DNA from: Amphiduros pacificus
Lineage: Eukaryota; Annelida; Polychaeta; Phyllodocida; Hesionidae
NCBI GenBank assembly: GCA_949316495.1
Contig: OX439012.1
Span: 34,089,927 to 34,153,926 of the forward strand
Reading direction: 5' to 3'
DNA length: 64,000 nucleotides
Position 1 is the first letter of the stretch. Each line of letters opens with the position of its first letter. The notes beneath the pieces were generated by a model. It saw only the letters and a list, made by a program, of their open reading frames with translations, made no database searches and was not told the origin of the DNA. Both the position numbers and the translations under genes were made by a program. Of the stretch, positions 46,717 through 60,907 are shown in pieces.

Positions 46717-46857
46717 CTTGTTTGAAGTATGCTGAATCTCTGCTTATGGGATATAAACATCTAGTTTGGTGGGCAATATGAACATTATATAGTACATGGG
46801 GTCATATATTCAGGGGAATAACCTATAAGAGTTATGTGACCACTCTACTCAAGGTTA
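46717..46857 (-). promoter_or_regulatory. Gene C2 core promoter and noncoding exon 1
   Basis: On the minus strand, TATATAA (46785-46791) is followed about 75 bp later by AGCATACTTCAAACAAG and the donor GTAAGT (46717/46716), the same exon-1 end as in gene A. TCAAGGTTA is at 46849-46857 on the plus strand, so it is inverted relative to its orientation in A and B. Exon 1 contains no ATG downstream of the expected transcription start except near its 5' edge. Confidence 0.66.
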
Positions 46858-49800
46858 CTGATATCAAGTTAAAAATCTATTTCAGACTAATTGTCTGAGT
46901 CAATTTACATGAAGGTAAATAATGATTTTACTTCAAAGGTGAAAGTGATTTATGATGCTCAGACTACTTTATTCAGGTGTAGAGTTGTGTTATAAATTTG
47001 TTGTCATAAACCTGTAAAATAAAAAAAATAATGTTTTTCATTTCAAGAATCACCAAGTAATTGGCACAATAATTCAAATGTTTTTTTGAACATGTCTAGG
47101 ATGTTTATCATTCATGTTTTATATTTGAGTACAATAATCAACCAAGTTATTGGAGTAACTGCAGTAAATGCACTAATGTATGGTTTTGGGCATAATCAAA
47201 CTGTTGGTGTAATTCCACATTAAATGTGCTGAACAAAGTTGGATAATGAATATTGAATGAATTTTCCTGTAAGTGTTTTTGTTCCATACCATTTAAATTA
47301 ATGATTTTTTCTGATAATGAATTGTTTCAAAATTCATTTTTCTATTCCATGAGTATTAAATTTAGGTTTCTAATATAATATAGTACAACAATTATATCAC
47401 CAACTGTCTTCATATGAGTGTTAGGGACTACCAAACAAGCCCATTACTGGATCTTAAGAATCTTTCAATTTTTCTAATTGTTAGTAGGTCATGCAGGCAA
47501 GGAGGTGCCTAAGAGTAAGAAGGATCTTGAAAGTTATTCTGGCATATGCTGGGAGCCAGTGTATTTCTTTCAGTTTGTATGTAATATGTAATCATATTTT
47601 TTGATCTCCCCCAACAACACGAGCTGCTGAGTACTGCAGTTTTGTAATGTTGGAGTGAGGCCTTGAGTTATTGTAAAGTGGAGGTAGTTGTTCTATAGCT
47701 TGGTATAATATGCACTGCTTTACATGCTTTTGTAAAAAACAAAAGGATAATTTTCACAGTTATCTGACCTAACACATTACGTTTTTAAATTAAAACAATC
47801 AACCAATAGTACTTATCATGGCCCTAGACATCTTCACCCAGTTTAAATAGGCATTTTCCTTTTCCTTACATGTTCAAATTTACATAAATCAACAAAACAA
47901 CAAATGTTGTTTTTAGCAAGGTTTTGACAGATATGAGTCACTATTTCTTGATATATAATACATTTCAAAAATGCCCTTTAAGAATAGTGTTTGGTACATC
48001 TAATCATTTCAGAATTGGAAGAGGTTTTCCACAGATCACAAGGGCTTGAACGTCGAAATTTGCATCAATTTGAGGCCAGGATAGTTTTTTTATTACACTA
48101 GCAGATTGTATTGTTTTGTCTGTATCAACTGCTTTCCCACTGATTAGACCCATCTATTAGACCCAGGTATTTACCTGATCATATTTGTGGGAGTGACTAA
48201 GTTATGCTGCACTTCTGCCATAGAGGTACCTGATGCTGCAGTATCTTAAGGCGGAGGTGCTGGTGTCACCTTGACAGCAGGTGGAGGAAAGATCGTGCAA
48301 GACTAATGTTAGATCATAATCAATTCTGTCAAATACTTAATCAAAAAAAATCTTTGCACTGCTTTCTTATATGATATAAATGTTACCAACCATTAAATCT
48401 GCCCTGATATAAGAATAGAATATATTTTTGGTTGATACAATTTGGATTTATTTCATAACTGATTTTGTGATTTTATAATTTAGAATTGCATAATTTAATA
48501 GATCTGTGTTTGGGGAAACGATTTCAGGAGGATTTTAGCACAAATAGCATTAATCTTGATGTGGGGATTTGTCTTTAGGCTTGCAATATCAGCAGATCCC
48601 TGCATTATCAACATGGCATGGATGTCTCTAAGTCCCTTACAGCTGATTTCAGTGAGAAACATTTTTCTTGCTCAAATACAGACTTGGTATTGTTTGATTA
48701 ACCAAGACTAGCTTATCACATTTATTGGTATCAAAATAACTTAATCAACACTGTCTATGTGTATAGACTAGACAAGGCTTCATTAGTTTTCTGCTCCCAC
48801 TACAATTTCTCATAAAATAATCACTTTCCTCAGTAACTTCTATTATTCTAGTAAAATTAAAATTCTTGAAACATTCATTTTTAGGGTTTAGTTTTTTTAT
48901 AGTTCTAATTTGATTTATTCAAAACAATAATTCTAGCCCTAAGTGTTTGGATGTGATACCGTATTTGGGAATGTTGGCCTCATCCTTAGGTAGGAGCATG
49001 TGTGGAGCCCTACCTGAGCAGCGGTAGGAATTCTGGTACAGTGTGTTAGCTGTAACATTTATCTCTGAACTATAATTTGAAAAAATATTGCCAATTTTCA
49101 GAATAAAGATTTGGATGACACCTATTTGCAGCAGATATAGTGCATATATAGTGATTTAATTTATCTTACATTTTCAGAACACTTCTTACTGATATTTGGG
49201 ATTAAACATGCTTGTTTAATCTAATTTAAATACCAGCCTGACATAACACAACACATTTATATTACTGAATATTAGTTTCCCATTCATTGTATTTAGCTTG
49301 ACATTGAGCTCTCTTTTCTCACACATTCTTTGTATTTATATCAGCTTGACATAACTTCTTTTAAATAAAGTGCATTATTTTTCTTGCTTATTGATGTCGT
49401 GCCCTCCATGAAAGAAAGTGTTTCCCACATGTGATGTTGAAACTGTTCTAAATATTGCATGCACAATTCTCTAGTAATGTTGTTGTTCAGATTTTGTTGT
49501 TATCAAATACTTTCAATGATACTTGATATTCTTCTGTACACAGTTCAGGTAAATATAGTGGAATATAGTTAATAACCCACCCTTTGTTTTCTGCATTACA
49601 CAGGTAAATCTTGAAATTCCTTGATATTTTAGTGACAAATTCCTCAACAAAACAAATATGTTTCACAGAAGGACATTGGGGAAAAGGCAAGTGAAACTAA
49701 CATAGTCACATAATAATACACAAAAAATACACATATTGTGAATCCAACAGACTTGAATATCAAATTTAATAATCAATGCCTAATTCCGCTTTTTGAAGTG

Positions 49801-52284
49801 AATATCAGACACTTTCAAACAAATATGTGCAACGTCAACCTCAGATAGCATCTGAAAAAATAAAGGAGCCTTAAAAAAAATAGTAATGAAGGGAGTAGAA
49901 GAATCTCATGCGTAATGAATTTTGTGTAATGAAGAAAAAGTATATGTCTGGACTTGGAAGAGAGTTATGTCAATTGAAGAAATGTGAAATGCAAAGAATT
50001 GAACTTTCTAATTTGAATTCAATAGAGTTAATATGCTATGACTGAGCTTTAATTCATGTTTATTCATAAGAACTGGCATATCTATGAAAGTGCCCGGATG
50101 ATATCATATTTTATATAATACTCATGAATCATGTAAATAGAATAAAGTCTGTAAATTCGAGATCATGTGAAAAAAAGTGTCTGATCAACCATGCAATGCT
50201 TTCTCACCCACAGATTTACAAGGACAATGGGTTAACCCTTTGGCATGTGTCTCAGCTCATGTGTGAAATTGTATTATGTATTCAAACTCGGCATGGCCAG
50301 GGATCAAACCCATAACTGAATTGAATGATTGGAATGAATTCTTCTTAAACAGAGCATAACGTCAACGTTAATATTGATGAGACAATAACAAAATTTGTTT
50401 GATGCTTTCAAAATACATGTTAGAGCTCTATCCAAACTGTACCAGATATTACTGCCTCAGATGCTATTTTTCTGGAAAGGAAAAGAACTTTACAACTTAA
50501 ATTTATGATTCAAGCACATTTGAGCATGTGAAAATGTGATAGAAAGGTAACATCACTATCATAAAAAGTTAGAAGTTAGCTTCATCATTATTGTCATATG
50601 CTGACAGTGTGACAAATATCCCATCCCAAATATTCAAGATACTTATCTCTGCTAACATGGCAGCTACTTCGGTTTTTCAAGCCAAGACTAAGCCTCTAAG
50701 TGTCTGACTATGGTAATTTTTTTTAAGATGATTTAATTTTGCAACCAGGAACAAGTCGATTCAAATATAGTACTATTACCTGGAGAAATAACAATACTGC
50801 AGAAAGCTAAAAATGCTTTAAACTATTTTTATATTAAGTATGAAACTTTATTTCAAATATCAACTATACATTATAGTAATGACACACAAATAAAGATTTG
50901 CCATCCACATTTCATCCCATAGAAGTATTTCATAATTCTATCACATTTCATCACACATAACAGTGTTTAATTAGATATTGAAGAGTAGGTTTTTTACTTT
51001 TTTATTTCCATTTTGACATAAATTGAGACTCAATCATTTTAATACAATCAACAAAACCTGAGAACCTTTCATTTCAATTAGTCATTACCATAATTTTGTA
51101 GAACGTTTAGGAGTAGATAGACATGCAAAATTTGAAGGCACAATAAAATAATTTCAAACACAGGGACAGATTCCCAGACACTTTTCCATCGAGGTAGAAC
51201 ATTAAGGTCTGATAACACACCATTTATAGTCTTAATTGTGCCAAAACTTGAAAATTATTCTTATTTCAATTTCAAACTTCAGAAATTTGATATCTGCTAA
51301 TTTTGTTTATGCCTTATTTCAATCATAGCCCATATCAGATTATGAGAGATACCTTCAAAATCTGAATCTATTTTTGTGATTTTGAATGTTTAATAGACTG
51401 TACATATCTCATAAATTTAATATAAAGTTTTTAATTCAACAACACCAATATAATGCACTTCCAAAGTCATAAATCTGTGGGTTTCCTTACATCGGCTCAC
51501 TGTTCTGGATATCACCTTTTTTAGGTGTCTGATACACTGAAATAAAATTGTTAAATTGTTCACCTTGAAGCTAGTTATGGCACACATAAATGTCTTATTG
51601 ATACTTGAGCTTTGAAATAAAAAGGTTATTTATAGATAATCTGTCATGTTTATCACCTTTTCAGATGTCTGGTGTTCGGAAATAAATCATGAATTACAAG
51701 CATCATTAAACGCTTTCACGCATTCGTAATTGTTGTATTGGTCCATGAGGTAAAAGTGATAAATATGTCAGAATACATGGTCTTGTTCATCTTGTAGAAT
51801 GTTTTGAATTGTGTTGTGATGGCCATTGGTGTGTATTGTTGCAAAAAATTAAATTACAGAATTGGTGGCAAATAACTTTTAATTGCTTCAAAGCATCATA
51901 AGTTGATAATGGTCTTAACCTTCATGATTTCAGATTTCTTCAGGACTGGTGGCATTTGGAATGCCATGTGCATTGCTCACACAACCATCTAGATTTGGGA
52001 CAGTGGCATGTGTATCAAGAGCATTGTCCATTTCTCTGAGAATTAGGTCAAGTCAAGTTTCTTGTAATATTTATACCTGAGTGGCCTCCAAAACAAGATT
52101 GATTACTGTGCATCTTCATATCACTTTTGAGCAGCCTACTTCCTTTATTGGTGATGAGTTAATCAAAGGTGATACCATGCAGGATCAAATGTGGATCAAA
52201 GGTGGATCAAAGGTGGATCAATTGTGTACCAAAGGATGAGATAGCATCCTTAAAGGGAAACTTTTACTTCTCTGATATATTTTT
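46858..52284. other. Upstream of C2 and gene-free tail of unit 2
   Basis: Counterpart of 17490-23534 without the DNA transposon, whose empty site is GTTCCATACC at about 47281. It carries two blocks missing from unit 1: 48974-49312 and 51129-51493. The first ends in a diverged echo of the adjacent GTATTTATATCAGCTTGACA. A SINE fragment is at 50211-50322, and GGTGGATCAAA repeats at about 52190-52230 have one more copy than in unit 1. No gene was recognised. Confidence 0.5.
50211..50322 (-). mobile_element. SINE fragment in the unit 2 tail
   Basis: Unit 2 counterpart of the fragment at 21731-21842, with the same ends. The short open frame over it (50124-50315) is not a gene. Confidence 0.74.
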
Positions 52285-53843
52285 TAGTTTGGAAGAGCAT
52301 TATAACACACATTGATCTGTGGGCTCTGTTATTATGACCGCTCAAGGAAAACATGATTTTTTAGAGAAAAGTAACTCTCTTAAATGCACGTGCGGGAAAA
52401 AAAACAATGACGTCATCGTGGGGCAATTACCTACTTACAGAACTATTTAGTAAACAAAGAAGGATGTAGCTGAAATAGCGATGCTACTATGTTCTAATAG
52501 CAGAAAGTGTTGGATAGAACATGAAAAATGTGACATTTTGGTGTAAAAAGCATGACAATCGGACCATTATTAGCAAAGTTATGACAAAAATTGAAAATGA
52601 TTGCAGCTCGAGTTGCATGTGCAATAAATCCCCCACGATGATGTCATAGGCACTTATTGCAATAGATGATCATAATTTACATAATTTATGGGGTTGCAAG
52701 ATTAGTTTTAAATGTTGATTTGTGTTTCCATGGTTACTGATATAATTATTTTGTCTATGAATTTCAATGTATTTACACATATATGATCATTTAATAATGT
52801 AATTTATATAATCTATTTTACTAGAAAGTATCTATTTAAATGTAAACATGTGAGATTTTGTTTGTTTGCATGAGACTTTTAGTTACCCAAATATGTTATT
52901 TTATGAGTAGTATTTTCCAAAATATTCATGTGTAGGGGAGATGGTTCAGATATGTAGATTTTTTAAAAATTGGCTTTTTACCTTCAATATGAAAGGGGTT
53001 CTCCATTAGCTCCATGGTTTTAGTTTATGCAGGTGTGTCTTTGGTCAAGTTGAACAGTAGGTCAATTTATGTAATTGACCTAACTGTAAAAATGTAATTT
53101 GGGATTTACCTCTCCTTCCTTTGCTGTCCCCCTCTCATCTATAGAACCCCAAACTCAGATCATGTTACAATATTGTTTCATGATGTTATAATTTTCAGCC
53201 TTTTTGGTGATTTATCTATTCACTTATTTCATTTGTTCAGAACAACTATCAAGCCTTCTATGAATGATATTTATATTTCCAACAATGCTTGGGTGTTGTC
53301 TCTTTATGTGCACATTTCTATCATATTTCCATTTGTTTATATGCCATGGATGTCATTTATGAATTTCACACTTCTTATCTATGTTTCAAGTAAAGCAGAA
53401 TTCAATATATTTGATTATTTTTGGATTACATGAGAATATCAAATTTCAATGATATTTAGTGAAAAAATGTTAATATGGGTTATCATTATCTTTTAAACAA
53501 CTAATATGTATTTATTAAACATTTTTCAAGGTTCCTCTATTGGTGAAATATGGCAACACCGATATATAATATATTGCACAAGTATTACAGAGGTTGAGGA
53601 CTTTAACTATAGAATAAAATATGTGTTCATGGTATCAATTCTCATTTCTAATTTTGAAATGTGTTTTCTTTTCTGGAAGCTCTTACATGCCATATTTATT
53701 GTTTCAAAATTATTCACTATCAGAATTTTAGCTTCTGAAGCCTTTTTAGCAATGTGTTTATGCAAAAAAGTTGGATTTTTTCATATTTGTCCAATGCCCA
53801 TTGAAAGTGAATAAAAAATGAATAAAAAACAGATTAAGTACTA
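52285..53843. other. Intergenic, upstream of gene A3; no gene seen
   Basis: Unit 3 counterpart of 1-1510. A small private insertion (TGAGATTTTGTTTGTTTG) lies near 52850. Confidence 0.5.
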
Positions 53844-54005
53844 GATTGGTTAAGCAGGAATACCAGTCCAGTTTCAAAAGAAAAATATAGAATACTTCTG
53901 TCAGTCAAGGGATAGAAATAATTATAGAAATAGTAGTGTATTTTAAATGTTTATCATGTTTGATATTCTCTTGTTGGGCTCTGAGGGGACCTAGCTGATG
54001 AAAAT
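53844..54005 (+). mobile_element. LINE relic 1 (unit 3 copy)
   Basis: Unit 3 counterpart of the LINE 5' UTR fragment upstream of gene A; it begins GATTGGTTAAGC and ends at GCTGATGAAA. Confidence 0.63.
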
Positions 54006-54009
54006 TAAC

Positions 54010-54173
54010 ATGTCGCAGGTCTTTGACATGACAACCCGCCTGGTCTCATATTTACAAGGACAACAGGTTAACCCTTTTGTCATGAGCCTCAGCTCATTTG
54101 ATAAATTTTATCAGGATGTCAATCTTGGCACAGCAGGGGATCGAACCATTGACCTTTGGATCACCAGAGAGGA
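54010..54173 (-). mobile_element. Old SINE fragment upstream of A3
   Basis: Unit 3 counterpart of the SINE fragment at 1677-1843, with the same truncation at both ends. Confidence 0.73.
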
Positions 54174-54505
54174 ATATATATATATGAAAATGCAAAACAA
54201 CTCAAATTCACTATTTTAAAGAAGTGTTCAGAACTGATAACAGATTAGATAAATACTTAGTTGTGACAAGATAAAAAAGACAATAAATCACTTGTGGGTA
54301 GAATTGTTGAGTACACATGAAGGTGGATTACTTACTACTGATGGTTGTTCTGGTTGACACTATGTCTGGATCTCTGATTTACTACATAGTGAAATAAATC
54401 AATTTGCTGATTGTAAACCTCATTAATTTTGAACAATTGAGCAAAAATAAATAAAGCATAAATTTATCATTAAACTAAACAAAGTGGTTGTTTACATCCT
54501 TTTGT

Positions 54506-54607
54506 TCAAGGTTAAATGACTTTTACCTATATAATGTAACATTTGCCACAATCCTTCCACTAGACATTTTCAAACCATTGACAAGATACCAGCATACTTC
54601 AAACAAG
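54506..54607 (+). promoter_or_regulatory. Gene A3 core promoter and noncoding exon 1
   Basis: TCAAGGTTA at 54506-54514 and TATATAA at 54528-54534, with the exon-1 end CTTCAAACAAG at 54607 and donor GTAAGATG. It matches A1 in spacing. Confidence 0.67.
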
Positions 54608-54686
54608 GTAAGATGTTGCTGATTATCTCTTGCCATTTTGCTCTTGCCAATTGCACATGTCTTCAACATCTACATCTATAAGTTTA

Positions 54687-54811
54687 CTCGGCAAAAATAA
54701 TTGGCATCCTGCTGATAAGGCAAGGTTGCACTAAGGGGTGCAGCTGGTACACACCAGCTGCTTGTCATCAACCTTTATACTCTGGCAAGCGGGTTCCTGT
54801 AGGATGCCGAG
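54687..54811. repeat. Foldback element in intron of A3
   Basis: Unit 3 copy of the 125-bp inverted repeat at 2353-2477, with one change in the left arm (CATCCTGCT for CATCCCGCT). Confidence 0.65.
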
Positions 54812-55716
54812 CGACCTGGTTCCAATGTAATTAATTTAGGGGGGAAGATTATTCCAGTCTTGCCTCGACATTGTTTTAAGATGATCACTAATGTTACCTC
54901 TTATTCTAATTCTGGGACAAATTCTCTACATTTGTCAAGAAGATACCATATCTATACGGAAAACACTAAATTGAACCGATTAAAATAAGCTCGTTCCATC
55001 TCTTATAAAAAGTTTCTGGATTAAGTAAAAGTTCTTTTCAATGAACACGTGGTATCCTGAGTTGACTTTAATGTCAGGAAGTGAATTTCTTTACCTTAAT
55101 AAGACATTATCTTGTAAATAGACATTAATGTACCATATTGTAAAATTTAAAAGTCAGATTTCTACTCGACAATTCTTAGGCATGTGAGTACAGTGACAGG
55201 AAGACTGATCTCTCAAGTTGGTTATGGTGGAAGTATGAGAAAATTCCAAAAACACATTAACCTCATAAAATGTTATCATTTTTACCTCTAATGTTGTTAT
55301 AAGCAATCGTCTTAAATTATGTCTGCATTAAACTGTGTATTTGACCATTGTATTACATAACACAGATTGATATAATTCACTGACGATAGAACATTCTTGA
55401 AAATCAATCCTGAGTCAAAGAAAATATATTGCTCATTTGAATTTTGGAAATTTCATTAAAAAAAACTACATCAAATAGAGAAATGTATATTGAAGACGAT
55501 ATAGATACAAAAATAGATCACGTTAAACAGTGTAAAGGACAATATGTTTTATATATCGAAAGTTCACAGTTCAGAGTTGAAACCAATATGATAAATGTAC
55601 CTTACACAAAATGTTATAGATTTGTCTTAAAATATGATTTGCTGAAAATGATCTGCTCATTCGAAATAAAAATATATAAAAGTTTATGTATATTGGATAT
55701 TTCTAGAAAAGCAATT

Positions 55717-56139
55717 ATGACAGAGCCACCTCAAGCTCCTGAACAACAAAAGACCTATGGACCACCACCTGATGCTATTACGAGAGGAAATAATCAAGGC
55801 GTTGAGGTTTGGTGTGCTGTGGCAAATACAAACTGGGGTAAGATTCCAGGCAAAGCTAAACCTGGAGGTGATTGCTGGTATGGATATGACCATCGAGAAT
55901 ACACTACAAGAGATTACAAATGGATCGAGTCAAGCACTCCATTGAAAAGGGTTTGGAACACAGGCTCTACTCCTATTGGAGCAATGGCTGTTGGAAGGCA
56001 ACCAGATGGAGTCTACTATGCAGCAATAGCTGAAAGCGAATTTGGTACAGTTCCAGGAAAGGCAAGAGGTGGCCTTTGCAATTTTACTAATGCCGGAAAT
56101 GAATTTTCAACTGAGCGGTTTCACTGGATCTGCCAATAG
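55717..56139 (+). CDS. DM9-repeat (DUF3421) lectin-like protein A3
   Basis: A 140-residue two-repeat DM9 protein, ending FHWICQ with the standard Cys 139. It differs from A1 by about six bases in 423. Three of these change the protein: Val for Leu at 29 (QGVEVW), Ile for Thr at 87 (STPIGAM) and Cys for Ser at 139. The exon starts at 55707 after TTTCTAG and the intron is 1,099 bp (54608-55706). The long frame back to 55444 is intron read-through. AATAAA sites lie at about 56216 and 56384. Confidence 0.86.
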   Translation: MTEPPQAPEQQKTYGPPPDAITRGNNQGVEVWCAVANTNWGKIPGKAKPGGDCWYGYDHREYTTRDYKWIESSTPLKRVWNTGSTPIGAMAVGRQPDGVYYAAIAESEFGTVPGKARGGLCNFTNAGNEFSTERFHWICQ

Positions 56140-56224
56140 TGGGGTCAGCAATAGCCAGCTATGAATTTAGAAAACTTTAAGTTGACTATTGTAATAGGGA
56201 TAGTGATAGTTTTCAATAAATGAA

Positions 56225-57492
56225 TATAATTAGACTTGCCAAATGTGAAAATAGTGTACTAACAGTAAGAAAAGTGAATTTTACATCTATACTAACTAAA
56301 ATGGGGAATAATCAGATTTGCTAAAAATGAAGCCAATGTCAATGAAAAATTACATAATGGCAAACAGTTGTATTGAACACTGAAATAAAATCCATTAAAT
56401 ATACTGAATGTGATGCTGGACTGAAATTACATTCTGTAATATTTTCATTCTTTGAAATTCATACAACTTTATTTTATTGTTTAATTATATCAGTAATGTT
56501 TTATTGTTATTTCTCTTGTGAGGTTTCATGTCTTTTGGCAATAATAAAGGTTCATAAAATATTACATAAATGTTGTGTTGATTTAAGTATTTTAAAACTT
56601 ACCAATTGATCACAGTAATGTTGACCTTTCTTCAATATAATTTTGCTGATATAATTAATTAACAGTTTAAGAATACTAACATGCTATGCAAAAAGGTCAG
56701 ACCCTTTATCCTGAGCCATCAATTTAGTATCCTATGCCTAAAGCTATATTAAGATATATGGAATATATTCCACAAGACATAATGTTAAAACACAAGACAC
56801 ATATTACAATGGTAATTATCTTTGATCAGGTTTTGCTGTAGTAATTTTGCCTTGATAATATTTTAGTATTTCTTACAGTTCAGTTACCTTGACCAAAAAT
56901 GAATGTGGCCATAGTCTATTTACCAAAATATCAAATACACAATTATTACATATTTTGAAGTTTTAACGGGGAAAGAATTGTTTCAAGTAACTATTTGATA
57001 AGCATACACAAATTGTAGATGTTCAGAGGTTGACTGTAAAGTATATCCTGATTCTGAACATGTTGTTTTGCACTGGATACAGACCCCAAAAAGGCATACA
57101 TTTTAATATTCTGCCGTATCAAACTTTCAGAATCAACCTACATTCCTTTTATATGCATTTCTATTGAATGGAGGTTTTAGAAGTTTTACTCAATATAGCG
57201 GGATAGAGACCTACATAAGTGAATTTATTGAAAATTCACTGTGCTTGGCATTGAACATCTGTTGCTCCTATAGAAGCATCCCTACAATTGTGTATAAAGG
57301 AGTCAATGTGCCTTACCATTTTTAAGGTTATGCTTGTTCTCTATCAGCTTGGAAACATAATCAGATTGGGAAGTCTTTAGTAAAGAATTCTAGAGGTGTA
57401 GATTACTTTCACATTACCAATCTGTAAACTCGACTCTACCATTTCCTTTGCCTTCTTTTTGTGAATCTTTTAATTGTGACCAAAGACCAAAG
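56225..57492. other. 3' flank of A3; no gene
   Basis: Unit 3 counterpart of 3890-5157. A 78-codon open frame at 56373-56609 exists only because this copy lacks a stop present in the others, and is not called. Confidence 0.5.
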
Positions 57493-58886
57493 AAACAAAA
57501 TCAATTTCAATTCAGACCAATATTACCTGGACAATCAATAACAATTATGTTATTAATTATTGCTTACAAATACTTCAAAACCTTCAGCAACAACATCACT
57601 CCATTAATAATTCTAACAACAATAACATCCATCAAATCACTCCATTAATAATTCTAACAACAATAACATCCATCAAATCACTCCATTAATAATTCTAACA
57701 ACAATAACATCCATCAAAACCTTTTCAAACTTCATCTCCATCATTCAGTAGTGACAGTGTAAATAGCAATAGGCCAGTTTACAAATATGATATAAAAAAC
57801 AGAAAGCAACAAAAAAAAACAATAGATTAAATTAAATCATCTGAAAGCATTGATGCACATGATATTACTGATAATACATTTACTCCTGTACATACAAAAC
57901 ATAATCATAAGCTTAATACATGTTAATGTTAAATCATATTTATTCTCATTATTATTAATATGGAGACAGGTAGTATCATTCAATCGAAATTAAGGCAAAC
58001 AAGACAGAACGAAAGTTATTGGCCAAAAAATAAATAATGCATCTGTTATTTGTTTGCAGAAAAATAGGTTTAAGAGAATTCCGTAACATGTAAGGTGCCC
58101 AATAACAAAGTTGGTTTAACTTAGTATATGCAACCAACATGGTACATGGCAGATTTTCTGTTTTTAGAGATGACAGAATCATTTTTTTAACTAACTGCCT
58201 AGATGCAAGAATGTACCAAGGTGTAGAGTGGGGTGACACATGCTGGTACCTGTGTAATCAACTTGGCTAGGGCCCTGCTGAGCAGGCAGTGACCTACATG
58301 CATAATGGATTGAACTGTTCCGTCCTCTCTAACAAGCCTTAAATACCTCTAAGCCGCCATTATTTTCAATCTTTTATACACCTTAAGCAAAGTTACAATA
58401 AATACTAATTACATGCTTCTGTAGTCATGTTTAATATACTTTCCACAAAGTAAACCAATCAATATCAAATTGAAATAACTTGATACCCCAGCTCCCACAA
58501 CCAAATACGATTCTAGTGACTCAAATGCTCACAACTATCTCTGGGATGGCAGACAATACTAATGACAAGGAATGTGAAACAAAGATTTATTAAATAACAA
58601 TAGCTTTTGTCTTTAAGTTGGCACCATTTCACATATTTCCATCCTGTTACAGGCTTTCAAACATCGATAGTTTTTTTATGTGCTCTCCAAATTTACTGCT
58701 GGACTATTCCTGGGAACTTGTGGATGATCAATGGGGAAGTGATCATTATTGCATTATTTAAAAAAGAAACATTCTCCTTCACCACATGAGTGAACAATTA
58801 TGATCCCTTTCAGGTTTTTACTGATATTGACTAAGGCTGTTTACCCAAAACACCAAAAAAGCCTGACGAAGAAAATAAAGAAAAGC
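57493..58886 (+). mobile_element. LINE relic 2 (unit 3 copy)
   Basis: Unit 3 counterpart of the relic at 5158-6550, downstream of gene A3, with the same internal structure and the same 41-bp repeat block. Confidence 0.8.
57595..57717 (+). repeat. 41-bp minisatellite (unit 3 copy)
   Basis: Three 41-bp repeats, matching the block at 5258-5380. The repeat number is equal in all units, so the expansion predates the unit duplication. Confidence 0.85.
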
Positions 58887-60907
58887 TACTCCTAGAGCTG
58901 ATGAATCCTGAAACACTACACTATCACAATTAATGTGTCAAATGAAACACAATATCTGTCTCGATTTGGAAACACTATATTGTGCATAAATGTTTTTGTG
59001 AAACACATTTTGTAAAATGCTATATTGTGTTTTATAATGAAACACAACTCTAAATTCTTGTGAAATCATCAGTTGATTGTTTCAGATACATGTGGACCGG
59101 CAAATGTCTTTACAAATATAAAATATCCTTCACATTTCCATTGACGATGTATCATACTGAATCCAGATTGTTTAAAATAACCCACATATGCACTATATCT
59201 AACTTGATCTCTCATGCAATTGTAGTCCTTGATACACTTCTATGTACAGTCTCTTCATGCCCTTTCATGTAAACATTTGTCATTAGATTGTCCTGCTCAG
59301 TGTAGATAACTGGGATGGCCTCTTATACAGGATAGGTCCTCGGGATGCCAACCTGCCCAGTGTATGTACTTGGTATTCCTTCAAATCTCAGCCAGCATAG
59401 GTATCTGGGATGCCCTCCTGCAGCTGTAAACATTGACTTCAATTCTTTTCTACAGAGTTTGTCCTTCAGCATCTGTAGATATAAAAAGGCAAGGCATATC
59501 AGTACAATGTTTAAGCTTTTATTCATTTATCAAATTAAAATATAGGAACTCTCTACATTATTTATTCCACCCAGCATCTAGCATGCAAACTAATTGTATT
59601 TCATAAATACAATTCACATAAGTTTGAATAAACCTCAGGCAAAATTATTGTAATTTTTGGAATCTTAATAAAATAAAATATATGTACATACCACATTTGT
59701 TGAATATTGTCATGAATAAACTCTCTCCATGCAATCCTTGTACTCTGCTGACCAGTGGCCAACTGTCAACATTTGAATGTATAATCACATGACTATCCCT
59801 TGTGTAAATATTCTAACTTCCTGTTTTCATCTTAATCCTACAGAGAACTGGTCAATGGCAATTAACAAGAATGCTTTAATGCTTCCTTATATTAAGATAA
59901 GGCATGTTAAACCTGGAACACTAGGTGTCATTGCTAATCCGCCCAGCAGGGCATTGTCGCTCCCTAGCAACAGAGCCACTGTCACGTGGGGGACGCCAGT
60001 CTTGGCGCCAAAGTGGTTAAGGACGCCATTTGGCTCCAGTGCAGCGCAACTAAAATGTTTATCCAATGTCACATATAAGTTCTTAATTAGTTTCAGTCGG
60101 TATGAGCCTGTCACAAAGATTGTGTTTCACAAAAAACATTATATATAAGCTGTGTGTTAGGTGTTTTCTTTGAGGTTTTGTGTGTCACCAACACACAATG
60201 TTCAAATGAAAACATAATATTATGCGTAAGTGAGACAGGTATTTTTAAGAGTGTAGTAATCTAGTAGCATTATCCTTTTGTATTAACTTGTTGCAATTGT
60301 AAAATTATGGAGTTGATGATAAAAGAACAGTTCTGCTGCTTATATTGAACAAAATTGCTCTGTAAGCCAAATGACTCCATTACATGGTATGGTTATTTTT
60401 TCAGCTAATTTTGTTCCTATATCAGTTAAAGGTTTAAAAATTCACATGCAATGTCTAAATATTTAGTGATAGCTATATACATTTTATCTAATTATTGTAG
60501 GAAACAATTCTTTTTAGGATACTGCCATAGGTTGTCCTAATTTTTTTGATATGAAAAATTAGTGAATGATGTTTCATAGTACTTTTTCAGTGCATAATAC
60601 TATGTTTCAAAATATTGTTATTTTTTCAAATTTGTTTTCATTGTTTGATTCTCTAATAAATCATGATCTGTTCTTGTATTTTCTTGTACAGAATACACTT
60701 ATCTGAAATTAACATATCGTTATTGACATGGGATTTAATGCAAGATCTTTGTTTGTCAGTATATTTGATGAAATGCACTTATTTTCTAAATCTCTATTTG
60801 AGTTAATATCATATTAAGAAATCTTAATAAATTTGATTGTTAGATTTTTGTGTTTGCAGTAAGTTTTTTTATAAGAAAGGATGTAGTTTTCATTCTAAAA
60901 GTAGATT
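58887..60907. other. Intergenic between the A and B duplicons (unit 3)
   Basis: Counterpart of 6551-8742, shortened by a private deletion of about 180 bp after 59048 that removes half of the AAACACAAT cluster. The minus-strand open stretch (59526-59323) is 67 codons here, with a nine-base in-frame difference near 59440. The GC-rich patch is at about 59925-60050. Confidence 0.5.

Larger units (their letters stand above)
23535..52284. repeat. Tandem segmental unit 2 (A2, B2, B'2, C2)
   Basis: Second copy of the unit, 28,750 bp. The excess over unit 1 is explained mainly by a full-length LINE (26477-32290) and a SINE (38307-38625), both with target-site duplications and both absent from units 1 and 3. 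It keeps two segments lost from unit 1 (48974-49312 and 51129-51493) and the complete exon 1 of gene C. Outside these indels the sequence follows unit 1 base for base with scattered substitutions, which points to a recent duplication compared with the A/B/C gene split. Confidence 0.93.
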